From Intestinibacter bartlettii (GTDB lineage: Bacteria; Bacillota; Clostridia; Peptostreptococcales; Peptostreptococcaceae): DNA of 64,000 nt. Both the position numbers and the translations under genes were made by a program. A model generated the notes under the pieces. The model saw only the letters and a list, made by a program, of their open reading frames with translations. It was not told where the DNA came from and did no database searches. Where the stretch lies: positions 1 to 64,000 of the forward strand of contig NZ_JAHLOQ010000008.1 of NCBI RefSeq assembly GCF_018917435.1, written 5' to 3'. Below, piece by piece: positions 55,072 through 64,000 of the stretch (the first letter of the stretch is position 1; each line of letters opens with the position of its first letter).

Positions 55072-56340
55072 ATGAAGAAAAAACTTAGTTTAACAACGAA
55101 AATTTTATTGGGATTATTTTTAGGGTTTATATGCGGACTTATATTAAAATCAGTTCCAGATAATTATGTAAAAGATACAATTATTGTAGGCGGAATTTTA
55201 AAAATATTCGGAACTGGTTTCACAACAGCTATCAAAATGATGGTTGTACCACTAGTGTTCGTTTCTTTAGTATGTGGGACATCATCTATGGGGGATGTAA
55301 AAAAATTAGGTAGAATAGGTACAAAGACAATGGCATTTTACTTATGTACTACAGCAGTAGCAATAATAATTGCTTTATTTTTAGGGAGTATACTAAAACC
55401 AGGTGCAGGTCTTGATATGAGTCACATGGTAACAGGTGAAGTATCAATTGGAGAATCTAAATCAATAGTAGATATAATAATAGGTATAATACCATCAAAC
55501 CCAATTAAAGCATTTGCAGAGGGTGAAATGCTACAAATAATATTCTTTGCAATGCTTACAGGTATAGCAATGAGTGTAGTTGGTGAAAAAGCTGAACCGG
55601 TTAGAGTAATATTTGAAAGTTTAAATGAAATATGCATGAAAATGGTAGGAATAATAATGTTATTTGCTCCATATGGTGTATTTGCTTTAGTTTGCGATAC
55701 TTTCTCATCAGTAGGCCAAGATGCGATATTAGTATTAGTTAAATACATAGCAGTCGTTTTATTAGGTATGGCAATACATATAACTTGTGTATATGGTGGA
55801 ATGTTTAAATTATTTACAAGAGAAAAAATAGCACCATTTTTAAAGAAATTTACATCAGTAGCAGCTATAACATTTTCTACAGCATCAAGTAATGCATCAG
55901 TACCAGCTAGTATGGAAATACTTGAAGAATTAGGTGTAGGTAAGACTACTAGATCATTTACAATACCAATGGGAGCTACTATAAATATGGATGGAACTGC
56001 TATAATGCAAGGTGTTGCAGCATTATTTATAGCCCAAATATATGGGGTTGATTTAAGTATAAATCAAATGATGACAATAGTTTTAACAGCAACATTAGCA
56101 TCAATAGGAACAGCAGGAGTTCCAGGTGTTGGTATGATAATGCTATCTATGGTTTTAACTTCTGTAAATCTTCCACTTGAAGGAATCGGTCTTATAATGG
56201 GAGTTGAAAGAATAATAGATATGTTTAGAACTACTGTAAACGTAATGGGGGATAATATCTGTACACTTATCATCGCAAATAGTGAAGATGATTTAGATAA
56301 AGAAATGTTCTATGGTAAAAAAGAAGAACAATTAGCTTAA
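55072..56340 (+). CDS. Dicarboxylate/amino acid:cation symporter (DAACS)
   Basis: A 422-residue transporter of the glutamate/aspartate/C4-dicarboxylate family. The hairpin motif STASSNASVPAS and the NMDGTAI segment are the cation- and substrate-binding signatures. It imports glutamate, aspartate or a dicarboxylate with Na+ or H+. Monocistronic, with a terminator. Confidence 0.9.
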   Translation: MKKKLSLTTKILLGLFLGFICGLILKSVPDNYVKDTIIVGGILKIFGTGFTTAIKMMVVPLVFVSLVCGTSSMGDVKKLGRIGTKTMAFYLCTTAVAIIIALFLGSILKPGAGLDMSHMVTGEVSIGESKSIVDIIIGIIPSNPIKAFAEGEMLQIIFFAMLTGIAMSVVGEKAEPVRVIFESLNEICMKMVGIIMLFAPYGVFALVCDTFSSVGQDAILVLVKYIAVVLLGMAIHITCVYGGMFKLFTREKIAPFLKKFTSVAAITFSTASSNASVPASMEILEELGVGKTTRSFTIPMGATINMDGTAIMQGVAALFIAQIYGVDLSINQMMTIVLTATLASIGTAGVPGVGMIMLSMVLTSVNLPLEGIGLIMGVERIIDMFRTTVNVMGDNICTLIIANSEDDLDKEMFYGKKEEQLA

Positions 56341-56386
56341 AAAACTTATGAATTTTATAAACAAATTTATTTAAAATAATATATAG

Positions 56387-56431
56387 AAATATCCAAAGTC
56401 AAATTATTATGATTTTGGATATTTTTTTGCA
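56387..56431 (+). terminator. Intrinsic terminator
   Basis: AAATATCCAAA pairs with TTTGGATATTT and a T-run. Confidence 0.88.
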
Positions 56432-56538
56432 TTTATAAAATATATTGACGGAAAATATATTGACGGAAATTATAAATATTGATAATTTTTAAATATATAT
56501 AGGAATTAAAAAATACAAAATAAAGGATGGTTTACTAG

Positions 56539-57288
56539 ATGAAAATAGGAATTTCAGCATTAAAATTTAATTTAAAACAAGCATTAGATATATGTGCTAA
56601 AAATCAAAAAATAACACATATAGAAATAGGAATAGATAATTTAGAAGATATACAGACTTTAAAAGAATACAAAGATGAAATAGAAAAATTAAACTTAAGT
56701 ATTTCAATACATCTTCCTATGGAGTTAAACACTTGTGAAGATATAGAGTATATAAGAAATTCATGGATAGATTTTATTTGTGAAATGGATGATATTTTAA
56801 GCTGTGATTTTGATATAAAATACTACAATGCCCATTTAGGATATATAATGAGCAGCAGATTAGATAAAAATAGACAAAAATATTTAAATAATACAGTGAA
56901 ATTTTTAAACAATAAAAAATTAAAACAAAAATTAAATAAAAGAATTATATCGATAGAAAATACATACTCTAAAAGAGGTGATTTTTCAAATGTAGGTAAT
57001 AACATAGATGATTTTAATTATATTTTTAATAATATTGAAAATAATAACGTGTATTTCTGCTATGACACAGGACATGATTTAATAAATCCAAGCAATTATA
57101 ATGAATTATCTTACAAAACAAAAATAATTCACTTTAGTGATAATAATGGTTTAGAAGATTTACATTTGGGATATACAAAGGGTATTTTAGATGAACAAAT
57201 ATTTAAAAAAATAGAAAAAATAAATCCAGAGTATTTAATATTAGAAATAGATTTTGATGATATAGAAAATACTCTAAAATATTTTTAA
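56539..57288 (+). CDS. Sugar phosphate isomerase / AP endonuclease 2-like TIM-barrel protein
   Basis: A 249-residue TIM-barrel protein of the xylose isomerase-like superfamily. The metal-binding residues are in SISIHLPMEL, NAHLGY, SIENTYS, CYDTGHDL and IHFSDNNGLEDLHLGY, and the last LILEID carries the final acidic residue. It could be a sugar isomerase/epimerase or a DNA repair-like enzyme; the substrate cannot be inferred. AAGGATGG precedes the ATG. Confidence 0.7.
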   Translation: MKIGISALKFNLKQALDICAKNQKITHIEIGIDNLEDIQTLKEYKDEIEKLNLSISIHLPMELNTCEDIEYIRNSWIDFICEMDDILSCDFDIKYYNAHLGYIMSSRLDKNRQKYLNNTVKFLNNKKLKQKLNKRIISIENTYSKRGDFSNVGNNIDDFNYIFNNIENNNVYFCYDTGHDLINPSNYNELSYKTKIIHFSDNNGLEDLHLGYTKGILDEQIFKKIEKINPEYLILEIDFDDIENTLKYF

Positions 57289-57509
57289 AATAAAATTATA
57301 ATTAAAAAATTTAGAGAGTACATTTTTACAGAAAAATATATTTTTTGTCAAGATATAAAAAATATTTTAATTTTCCCATATCTTAATGCAACTAAGTTAA
57401 AATGTGCTATAATCTAACTACGTGGTTAAATTAAAATTAGATAAAAATATCCCCTTTGTACAGAAAAATTATAGTTTTATAGGAAAAATTTTAAAAAGGG
57501 AGAAAAAAC

Positions 57510-58118
57510 ATGATTCTAATGATAGATAACTATGATTCTTTTGTCTACAATTTAGTGCAATACTTTCAAGAATTAGACGAAGAAATAATAGTAAAAAGAA
57601 ATGATGAAATTACGATAGACGATATAAAAACATTAAACCCTGAAATTATCGTATTATCACCAGGACCATGCAGTCCAAATGAAGCTGGTATTTGTATAGA
57701 GGCTGTACAACATTTTAAAGGTATAATACCTATACTTGGTATATGTTTAGGCCATCAAACTATAGGACAAGTATTTGGATCTAAAATAGTTAAAGCAATA
57801 GAACCAGTTCATGGAAAAGTACACAGCATAACTCATGACAACAAAGGTGTCTTTACAAATATTAAAAATCCTTTAAATGTCACAAGATATCATTCTTTAG
57901 TAGTAGAAAGAGAGACTCTACCAGATGAGTTAGAAATAACTGCAGAAACTAAAGAAGGAGAAATAATGGGGCTTAGACATAAACATTATATGATTGAAGG
58001 TGTACAATTCCATCCAGAGGCAGTACTTACTGAATGTGGACATGAACTTTTACAAAATTTTATTACTTTAGCAAGACAAAAAGCAAAATGCTCAGAAAGG
58101 GAAGAACAAAATGCTTAG
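57510..58118 (+). CDS. pabA: Aminodeoxychorismate/anthranilate synthase amidotransferase subunit
   Basis: A 202-residue glutamine amidotransferase. The nucleophile cysteine is in GICLGHQTIG, and the His-Glu dyad is in VQFHPEAVLTE. It supplies ammonia to the chorismate-using partner. It overlaps pabB by eight bases, so the ammonia goes to 4-amino-4-deoxychorismate for folate, not tryptophan. A -10 TATAAT lies at 57408-57413. Confidence 0.92.
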   Translation: MILMIDNYDSFVYNLVQYFQELDEEIIVKRNDEITIDDIKTLNPEIIVLSPGPCSPNEAGICIEAVQHFKGIIPILGICLGHQTIGQVFGSKIVKAIEPVHGKVHSITHDNKGVFTNIKNPLNVTRYHSLVVERETLPDELEITAETKEGEIMGLRHKHYMIEGVQFHPEAVLTECGHELLQNFITLARQKAKCSEREEQNA

Positions 58119-59460
58119 AGAGATTAATACTAAATTAAATGCCTTTGAAATTTATACAATATTCAAAGATGACAAAGACAGCTTTATTTTAGACAGTGCT
58201 ATGGATCCAAAAAAATTAGGGAGATACTCTTTTATAAGTAGTAATCCCTTTAAAAAAATAAAAGCAAAAGATTCTAAAACAAATCCTCTTGATGATTTAG
58301 AAGAGGAACTTAAACATCACCAAGGCGAAAATGACACACATTTGCCATTTGTAGGTGGAGCAGTAGGTTATTTATCTTATGATTTAGGCAATTATATGGA
58401 GAAACTTCCACAAATTGCAGTTGATGATATAAAAGTATATGATTTATACTTTGGATTTTACAATTGGGTAGTTGTAGTAGACCACTTAGAAGATAAAACT
58501 TACATAGCAACACCGAATTTAGACAGACAAAAAGAAGAATCTTTAATAGATGAAATTGAGAAAAGAATAAAAAATTCAGAGCAAAAAGGAATAGACCCTA
58601 TTTGTTATGAAACTAAAAACATTAAACCTATAAAACTAAAATCAAATTTCACTAAAAAGGGATTTGAAGATGCTGTACAAAAAGTAAGAGATTATATAAG
58701 AAGTGGGGATATATATCAAGCAAATTTAACTCAACGTTTTAGTGGTCAAACTACTTTATCTAGTTATGAATTATATAGAGATTTAAGAAGATTTTCTCCA
58801 GCACCTTTTGGAGCATTCTTAAATTTTGATAAATTCCATATACTATCTAACTCACCAGAGAGATTTATAAAGTGTGTGGATAGAAAGTTAGAAACTAGAC
58901 CTATAAAAGGAACTAGACCTAGGGGAAAAGATGAAGCTGAGGATTTAAGACTAAGAGAAGAATTAGTAAATAGTGAAAAAGATAGAGCAGAATTACTTAT
59001 GATAGTCGACCTTGAAAGAAATGACTTATCTAGAGTATCTAAAGTTGGTACTGTAAAGGTGCCAGAACTATTTGTAATTGAACCTTATGCAAATGTAAAT
59101 CACTTAGTTTCAACAGTAGTAGGTACTTTAAAAGATGAATATAATGCCGTAGATGTAATAAAAGCCACTTTTCCAGGGGGATCTATAACAGGGGCACCAA
59201 AAATTAGATCTATGGAGATTATAGAAGAGTTAGAGCCGACTAAGAGAAATGTTTATACAGGTTCTATAGGATATATAGGATTTGATGGAAACATGGATTT
59301 AAATATAGCTATAAGAACTATAGTAAAACAAGATGAAAATGTATATTTCCAAGTTGGCGGAGGTATGACATGGGGATCTAATCCTAGTGATGAATATCAA
59401 GAAACATTAGATAAAGCTGCTTCAATAATGAAAGCTCTTAGAGGTTATTATGAAGAATAA
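58111..59460 (+). CDS. pabB: Aminodeoxychorismate synthase component I
   Basis: A 449-residue chorismate-binding enzyme that aminates chorismate to 4-amino-4-deoxychorismate. [17 protein letters not shown] and [23 protein letters not shown] are the family signatures. It overlaps pabA upstream by 8 bases and pabC downstream by 11 bases. Confidence 0.92.
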   Translation: MLREINTKLNAFEIYTIFKDDKDSFILDSAMDPKKLGRYSFISSNPFKKIKAKDSKTNPLDDLEEELKHHQGENDTHLPFVGGAVGYLSYDLGNYMEKLPQIAVDDIKVYDLYFGFYNWVVVVDHLEDKTYIATPNLDRQKEESLIDEIEKRIKNSEQKGIDPICYETKNIKPIKLKSNFTKKGFEDAVQKVRDYIRSGDIYQANLTQRFSGQTTLSSYELYRDLRRFSPAPFGAFLNFDKFHILSNSPERFIKCVDRKLETRPIKGTRPRGKDEAEDLRLREELVNSEKDRAELLMIVDLERNDLSRVSKVGTVKVPELFVIEPYANVNHLVSTVVGTLKDEYNAVDVIKATFPGGSITGAPKIRSMEIIEELEPTKRNVYTGSIGYIGFDGNMDLNIAIRTIVKQDENVYFQVGGGMTWGSNPSDEYQETLDKAASIMKALRGYYEE

Positions 59461-60187
59461 TGTGTCTTTTAATTCAACTCTTGCCAAATTCGGCATGGGT
59501 TTATTTGAAACTATAAAAGTTACAGATTATCCACTAGATTTAGATTTACATCTTGATAGGTTATTTAACTCAATTCAAGAATTAAGCTTAAATATTGATG
59601 AAAATAAAGAGTTTTATAAAAAAACTATTTTAGAATATATAAAAACAAATAATATAAAAAATAAAGCTTTAAGACTTACAGTATTTGACGAAGGTTATAA
59701 TATAAGTTTAAGAGATATAACTTACAACGAGGATACATATAAAAAAGGATTTAGTTTATGTATATCACCAATTAAAAGAGGAGATAGCATAATTTATAGA
59801 CATAAAACAACTAATTACTATGAGAGTATGTATTCTAAACATTATGCAACAGATAGAGGATTTGATGATGCTATTTTTTTAGATAGCTTTTCAAATATAC
59901 TAGAATGTTCAATGAGTAATATATTCTTTATAAAAGAAGATACTATATATACACCTAAAAGTTCATCACCAATATTAAATGGCATAATGAAACTAAGAGT
60001 AAAAGAGATTTGTAAAAACTTAAATATAAACTTAACAGAGTGCGATATAAAAGTTTCATGTATTGATGAATTTGAAAGTGTATTCGTAACAAATAGTTTA
60101 ATGGGTATAATGCCTGTTACAAATATAGAAAAAAACATTTACGATAAAAATAACGAATTAATAAAAATATTAAAAGAGAATCTATAA
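59450..60187 (+). CDS. pabC: Aminodeoxychorismate lyase
   Basis: A 245-residue PLP-dependent fold-type IV enzyme that releases pyruvate to give 4-aminobenzoate. Characteristic marks are GMGLFETIKV (N-terminal), the HKTTNYYES stretch with the PLP lysine, and SSSPILNGIMKLRVKE. Sequence is divergent but position in the pab cluster settles the role. Start at ATG 59450 overlaps the end of pabB. Confidence 0.87.
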   Translation: MKNNVSFNSTLAKFGMGLFETIKVTDYPLDLDLHLDRLFNSIQELSLNIDENKEFYKKTILEYIKTNNIKNKALRLTVFDEGYNISLRDITYNEDTYKKGFSLCISPIKRGDSIIYRHKTTNYYESMYSKHYATDRGFDDAIFLDSFSNILECSMSNIFFIKEDTIYTPKSSSPILNGIMKLRVKEICKNLNINLTECDIKVSCIDEFESVFVTNSLMGIMPVTNIEKNIYDKNNELIKILKENL

Positions 60188-60201
60188 AAGGATGTGAGTC
60201 T

Positions 60202-60864
60202 GTGTCAAAGCTAAGTGAAATATTTAATAAAGAAATAGATTTGATAAAAAATGACGAAAATACTTTAAGTATAGTGCTTGTAGGTTCTAGTAAAAATTTA
60301 GACTTTGAAAAAGATACAAAAATAAACGATATAGATCTTTTTATATTTACAAAAGAGCAAGATGAAGACCAAATCCGTATAAATAAAGAAATATCATCTA
60401 TAGAATTTGATTTAAATTATATCTCTAAAAAGGGATGTGAGGATTTTATAGACACTAAAGAATATTTCTTCTTGAAGATAAATGACGGAAAAATAATTTA
60501 TGATACAGATGATTATGCAAAGGAAATTCTTCAAAAGTGCAAAAACGTATATGATGAAGGACCTGAAAAAACTTCAGAAGAAATAAAAAGAGACATGATG
60601 TTAGAAATAAAATCGGAAATTAAAAAGCTAATATCAAAGGATGGATTTGAAGATTTTGAATATGACTTTTTTGTTAATATAGCACTTAGAGATTTAATTA
60701 GAATGTATTATATAAAAAATGATAAATGGGTACCTAAGGATAAAAAACTAATAAAAAGTATAAAAAAAGACGATAAAAGAATATACGATATATTAAAAAA
60801 TAAGTCTTTTGATAAATATGAAATATTAGTAAATATATACGATAATATAAATGAGTGTCCTTAG
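60202..60864 (+). CDS. Nucleotidyltransferase-fold protein in the folate cluster
   Basis: A 220-residue protein with a polymerase-beta-type nucleotidyltransferase pattern: VLVGSSKNL then DIDLFIF (the GS and DxD motifs), and a helical C-terminal half. GTG start with AAGGATGTG upstream. It is placed between pabC and folE in a run of close genes. No folate enzyme of this type is known to me; the missing dihydroneopterin triphosphate phosphatase step is one possible but unproved role, and it could also be a passenger. Confidence 0.65.
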   Translation: MSKLSEIFNKEIDLIKNDENTLSIVLVGSSKNLDFEKDTKINDIDLFIFTKEQDEDQIRINKEISSIEFDLNYISKKGCEDFIDTKEYFFLKINDGKIIYDTDDYAKEILQKCKNVYDEGPEKTSEEIKRDMMLEIKSEIKKLISKDGFEDFEYDFFVNIALRDLIRMYYIKNDKWVPKDKKLIKSIKKDDKRIYDILKNKSFDKYEILVNIYDNINECP

Positions 60865-60881
60865 AGTTTTGGAGGTAGAAC

Positions 60882-61448
60882 ATGGCAGTAGATCAAGCTA
60901 AAATAAGAAAAGCAGTTAGAGATATATTAGAAGCAATAGGAGAAGATCCAGATAGAGAAGGTTTAGTTGGAACTCCTGATAGAGTTGCTAGAATGTATGA
61001 TGAAATATTCTGTGGATTACACCAAGATCCAAGAGAACATCTAAAAGTATTATTTGCAGATGAAAAACACGAAGAGATGGTTGTTGTAAAAGATATACCA
61101 TTCTACTCAAGTTGTGAACACCACTTAGTTCCATTCTTCGGAAAAGCTCATGTAGTTTATATTCCAAAAGACGGAAGACTAACAGGTTTATCTAAATTAG
61201 CTAGAGTTATAGAAACAATAGCAAAAAGACCACAATTACAAGAAAGAATAACTAAAGATACTGCAAACATAATAATGGAAGAATTAAGACCTTATGGAGT
61301 TATGGTAGTTGTAGAAGCTGAGCATATGTGTATGACTATGCGTGGAGTTAAAAAACCAGGTTCAAAAACTGTAACTTCTGCAGTTAGAGGTGTGTTTGAA
61401 AATGATGCATTAGCTAGAAGTGAAGCTATGGCTTTAATAAACTTATAA
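60882..61448 (+). CDS. folE: GTP cyclohydrolase I
   Basis: A 188-residue enzyme converting GTP to 7,8-dihydroneopterin triphosphate. Zinc ligands are in [20 protein letters not shown] and [10 protein letters not shown]. Length is normal. GGAGG precedes the ATG. Confidence 0.96.
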   Translation: MAVDQAKIRKAVRDILEAIGEDPDREGLVGTPDRVARMYDEIFCGLHQDPREHLKVLFADEKHEEMVVVKDIPFYSSCEHHLVPFFGKAHVVYIPKDGRLTGLSKLARVIETIAKRPQLQERITKDTANIIMEELRPYGVMVVVEAEHMCMTMRGVKKPGSKTVTSAVRGVFENDALARSEAMALINL

Positions 61449-61458
61449 GATTAAATTT

Positions 61459-61496
61459 AAAAGTTATATTCGCTATTTTTAGTGGGTATAACTTTT
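61459..61496 (+). terminator. Hairpin between folE and folP
   Basis: Arms 61459-61475 and 61480-61496 pair over 17 positions (a few G-U), with a four-T loop. Only four T residues close the right arm, so it is a weak terminator or attenuator within the folate run. Confidence 0.6.
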
Positions 61497-61577
61497 AATA
61501 CAATTTAGACAGAAATACAAATCTAGAAAATATATAAATTAAAAATCTAAATAGAATTTTCAAAAAAGGAGATAAAA

Positions 61578-62372
61578 ATGTTAGATTACGGCAAAAAAAC
61601 TTACATAATGGGAATACTAAACGTAACACCAGATAGCTTTTCTGATGGTGGAGACTTTACAAATATAGATATAGCAGTAAATCACGCAAAAGAAATGATA
61701 GAATTAGGTGCAGATATGATAGACTTAGGTGGCGAATCTACAAGACCAGGTCACAAATTCGTATCAGCAGAAGAAGAAATATCTAGAATAGTTCCAGTTA
61801 TAAAAAGATTAAAACAAGAAATAAATGTACCAATATCAATAGATACTTACAAAAGTGAAGTTGCAGAAGAAGCTTTAAAATTAGGTGTTGATATGGTAAA
61901 TGACGTTTGGGGTCTAACTTACGACGGGAAAATGGCCGATGTAGTTGCAAAATACGACGGTGAAGTTTGTATAATGCACAACCAAGACGGAACAGAATAC
62001 GACAAAGACATAATGGAAGCTATAAAAGAATTCTTACAAAATAGCATAGATATGGCGCTTAAAGCAGGTGTTAAAAAAGAAAAAATAGTTCTAGATCCAG
62101 GTATAGGATTTGGTAAAACTTATGAACAAAACATAGAAGTTTTAGAAAGATTAGGTGAACTTAGAGATTTAGGATATCCAGTATTACTTGGAACATCTAG
62201 AAAATCTGTTTTAGGTAAAATACTAGAAGGTTCAACTCCAAAAGAAAGAGTTAACGCAACTGTAGCAACTACAGTACTTGGTGTTAGAGACGGTGTTGAT
62301 ATAGTAAGAGTTCACGACGTAAAAGAAAACAAAGAAGCTGCAATGGTAGCAGACGCAATATACAGAAGATAA
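61578..62372 (+). CDS. folP: Dihydropteroate synthase
   Basis: A 264-residue enzyme, joins 4-aminobenzoate to 6-hydroxymethyl-7,8-dihydropterin pyrophosphate; it is the sulfonamide target. The NVTPDSFSDGG signature is at 14-24, and DLGGESTRPG and LDPGIGFGK are further marks. AAGGAG precedes the ATG. Confidence 0.96.
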   Translation: MLDYGKKTYIMGILNVTPDSFSDGGDFTNIDIAVNHAKEMIELGADMIDLGGESTRPGHKFVSAEEEISRIVPVIKRLKQEINVPISIDTYKSEVAEEALKLGVDMVNDVWGLTYDGKMADVVAKYDGEVCIMHNQDGTEYDKDIMEAIKEFLQNSIDMALKAGVKKEKIVLDPGIGFGKTYEQNIEVLERLGELRDLGYPVLLGTSRKSVLGKILEGSTPKERVNATVATTVLGVRDGVDIVRVHDVKENKEAAMVADAIYRR

Positions 62373-62429
62373 TAAATCTATATATAATCAATAAATATCT
62401 ATCTAATTTAGACTAATAAATATTGATTA

Positions 62430-62458
62430 ATAAAAAAGATAAAAAAGATAAAAAAGAG
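62430..62458 (+). repeat. Short (GATAAAAAA) tandem repeat before folB
   Basis: Three copies of ATAAAAAAG directly before the AGAGGT ribosome binding site of folB. The region could slip in replication and change the leader by nine bases. Confidence 0.6.
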
Positions 62459-62465
62459 GTACAAA

Positions 62466-62831
62466 ATGGATAAAATATTAATGAGTAACTTAGGCTTTTA
62501 CGGCTATCATGGTCTTTTAAAAGAAGAAGCTGTATTAGGCCAAAAGTTCTTTATAGATATAGAACTTTACTTAGATACAAAAGAAGCAGGCGAAACTGAC
62601 GATATGCACAAATCAGTAAGCTATGCAGATGTGTATGAAGTAGTAAAGGATATAGTAGAAAACAAACGATTTAATTTATTAGAAGCATTAGCAGAAAATA
62701 TAGCTAGTGAAGTATTAGAAAAATTTGACCTTATAAAAGGAATAATGGTTAGAGTTAAAAAACCAGAGGCTCCAGTGCCTGGAATATACGACTACTTCGG
62801 TGTAGAAATAAAAAGGGCAAAAGATGAGTAG
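62466..62831 (+). CDS. folB: Dihydroneopterin aldolase
   Basis: A 121-residue enzyme that cleaves dihydroneopterin to 6-hydroxymethyl-7,8-dihydropterin and glycolaldehyde. NLGFYGYHGLLKEEAVLGQKFFID is typical (fewer than 20 contiguous here: YGYHG is the core), with the ALAENIA segment later. It overlaps folK by eight bases. Confidence 0.93.
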   Translation: MDKILMSNLGFYGYHGLLKEEAVLGQKFFIDIELYLDTKEAGETDDMHKSVSYADVYEVVKDIVENKRFNLLEALAENIASEVLEKFDLIKGIMVRVKKPEAPVPGIYDYFGVEIKRAKDE

Positions 62832-63312
62832 AGCTTACTTAGGACTTGGAACAAATATGGGAGATAGACTTGACTATCTTAATAAAGCATGCGATTTATT
62901 AGAGCAAAATGAAAATGTATTATCCCTTAAAAAATCAAATCTTTATGAAACTAAAGCATGGGGATATACAGATCAAGCTGACTTTTTAAATATGTGTGTC
63001 GAAATAGAAACGAGTTTAGCTCCATACGACCTTCTAAGTTTGTGTCAAGATATAGAAAATAAATTAGATCGTGTAAGAGTTATAAGATGGGGTCCTAGAA
63101 CAATCGACGTAGATGTACTTTTCTACGACGATATCGTGTCAGATGACGAAAAACTTCTAATACCACATCCAAGAATAAAAGAAAGAGCATTCGTTCTTGT
63201 TCCACTTATGGACTTAAATAAGGAGCTTACTATAGAGGGTAAGACTATAGAAGCTTATTTAAATGATTTAAGTCAGGAAGAAAGAGACGAGGTTAAGAAA
63301 TTTAAATTATAA
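62824..63312 (+). CDS. folK: 2-amino-4-hydroxy-6-hydroxymethyldihydropteridine pyrophosphokinase
   Basis: A 162-residue enzyme that pyrophosphorylates 6-hydroxymethyl-7,8-dihydropterin. LGLGTNMGDR, RWGPRTIDVDVLFY and PHPRIKERAFVLVPL are the family signatures. It overlaps folB and ends the folate cluster. Confidence 0.95.
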   Translation: MSRAYLGLGTNMGDRLDYLNKACDLLEQNENVLSLKKSNLYETKAWGYTDQADFLNMCVEIETSLAPYDLLSLCQDIENKLDRVRVIRWGPRTIDVDVLFYDDIVSDDEKLLIPHPRIKERAFVLVPLMDLNKELTIEGKTIEAYLNDLSQEERDEVKKFKL

Positions 63313-63315
63313 ATA

Positions 63316-63350
63316 AAAATATCCCATGGATTAACTGTGGGATATTTTTT
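63316..63350 (+). terminator. Intrinsic terminator after the folate cluster
   Basis: AAAATATCCCA pairs with TGGGATATTTT, followed by T residues. Confidence 0.88.
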
Positions 63351-63414
63351 ATGTAGGATATTACCATAATATTTTGGTGTTATAATAAAGTATAGAGATT
63401 ATTGGAGGGGGCTT

Positions 63415-64000
63415 ATGAAAATATTTAACAAAGATATCGAAATATTAGGGGATGATGAAGGATATATAACACTTGTATGTCCATATTGCAAAAGTGAATT
63501 TAAAGTATCAGCATATGATCTTCAAGAAAGAGGAATATACAATGAGCTTTTTTGCCCATACTGTGGGTTAACAAAGGAGATAAAAACCTTTTATACAAGA
63601 GAGATTAAATCAAAGGCTACAAAAGTAGGAAAAGAAAATTATGATATTCAAAGTGACAAAAATGAATCGAGTTTAAATGATGAAAAATACAGCAAAATGA
63701 AAAATAATGATAAATTATGTAATAGAACAAACGAAAAGCCTTTAAAATCGCAACAGATAGATATTTTAGGTATGTCTAGCTATAATATTATAAACCATGG
63801 ACCAAGATTGTCCAGCAGCAAATCATTAGATATGAGTTTTTCAAGTATGGAAAAACAAACAGAAAAGGACCAGCCTATTTATAAGATAAAAATGGACAAT
63901 AAAAAACTTCAAAACGTAAATGTAGACAGATTAAAAGATAAAAACTTAAAAGAAGTTGAATATATATGTCATATATGCTCTTCAAAAGAAAGATTATTGT
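63415..64000 (+). CDS. Zinc-ribbon protein, cut by the window end
   Basis: A gene that begins at ATG 63415 after GGAGGGGG and is still open at the edge (195 codons). The first 45 residues form a zinc ribbon with CPYC and CPYC pairs; a long polar, low-complexity stretch follows, and a new CHIC motif begins at about residue 184, perhaps a second ribbon. No function can be given. Confidence 0.75.
   Translation, partial: MKIFNKDIEILGDDEGYITLVCPYCKSEFKVSAYDLQERGIYNELFCPYCGLTKEIKTFYTREIKSKATKVGKENYDIQSDKNESSLNDEKYSKMKNNDKLCNRTNEKPLKSQQIDILGMSSYNIINHGPRLSSSKSLDMSFSSMEKQTEKDQPIYKIKMDNKKLQNVNVDRLKDKNLKEVEYICHICSSKERLL

Noticed and set aside
57289-57509. Tetrahydrofolate riboswitch before pabA
   Set aside because: No GC-rich THF aptamer pattern; the region is AT-rich with only a -10 box.

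Overview
The window is a low-G+C, AT-rich chromosomal segment of an anaerobic Firmicute, most likely of the family Peptostreptococcaceae (Clostridioides/Romboutsia/Paraclostridium relatives). This placement is an inference. It rests on strong AGGAGG ribosome binding sites, T-box and lysine riboswitch control, Fur and CsoR-type operators, a homocitrate synthase / isocitrate dehydrogenase cluster, and a three-gene ABC transporter that resembles the C. difficile tyrosine-binding lipoprotein system. Nearly all genes lie on the plus strand. I see no rRNA, tRNA, CRISPR array, prophage or complete insertion sequence.

Layout. 0-9 kb: a radical SAM enzyme, a copper ATPase (copA) behind a CsoR-like operator, an orphan response regulator, an ECF S-component paired with a small radical SAM protein, and a purine permease behind repeated ATTCGTA boxes. 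9-24 kb: U32 protein TrhP and methionine aminopeptidase, two zinc-ribbon membrane proteins, an LDH-like dehydrogenase with an unusual specificity loop, a Fur-controlled DUF3793 protein, a YitT protein, a truncated HNH-family protein, dCMP deaminase, a coiled-coil protein, the amino-acid ABC transporter, and an MqsR/MqsA-like toxin-antitoxin pair whose antitoxin ends in a Panacea domain. 24-28 kb: minus-strand YczE-like, metA and nhaA, divergent from queT plus an FtsZ-like protein that lacks the GTP-binding loop. 29-41 kb: an ABC-F ATPase, a small gene interrupted by UGA, TraX and staygreen-like proteins, two tiny genes, homoserine dehydrogenase, iron-sulfur proteins, a lipid kinase, a lone PD-(D/E)XK protein and glnS. 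41-50 kb: a large membrane-anchored protein, lysine riboswitch-lysC-lysA, a TPR lipoprotein, a pseudouridine synthase, mnmM and an RpiR regulator. 50-64 kb: a tandem T-box leader with ornithine carbamoyltransferase, a homocitrate synthase / aconitase-remnant / isocitrate dehydrogenase cluster, a dicarboxylate symporter, a TIM-barrel protein, a folate pathway run (pabA-pabB-pabC, a nucleotidyltransferase, folE-folP-folB-folK) and a truncated zinc-ribbon gene.

How genes work together. hom and metA (homoserine and methionine), lysC-lysA (lysine) and the citrate-like chain with the isocitrate dehydrogenase supply amino-acid precursors. The pab and fol genes encode most of folate synthesis from chorismate and GTP. 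copA, the Fur-controlled gene and several ferredoxin-like proteins serve metals and anaerobic redox chemistry.

The most unusual items are: (1) a stand-alone aconitase swivel domain that has lost its catalytic motif and sits where a full aconitase is expected; (2) the FtsZ-like pseudo-GTPase; (3) the MqsR/MqsA-Panacea toxin-antitoxin unit; (4) a T-box leader whose antiterminator/terminator module is duplicated; (5) a flavodoxin-ferredoxin gene with no ATG, GTG or TTG start; and (6) a small gene with an in-frame UGA directly after a cysteine codon.
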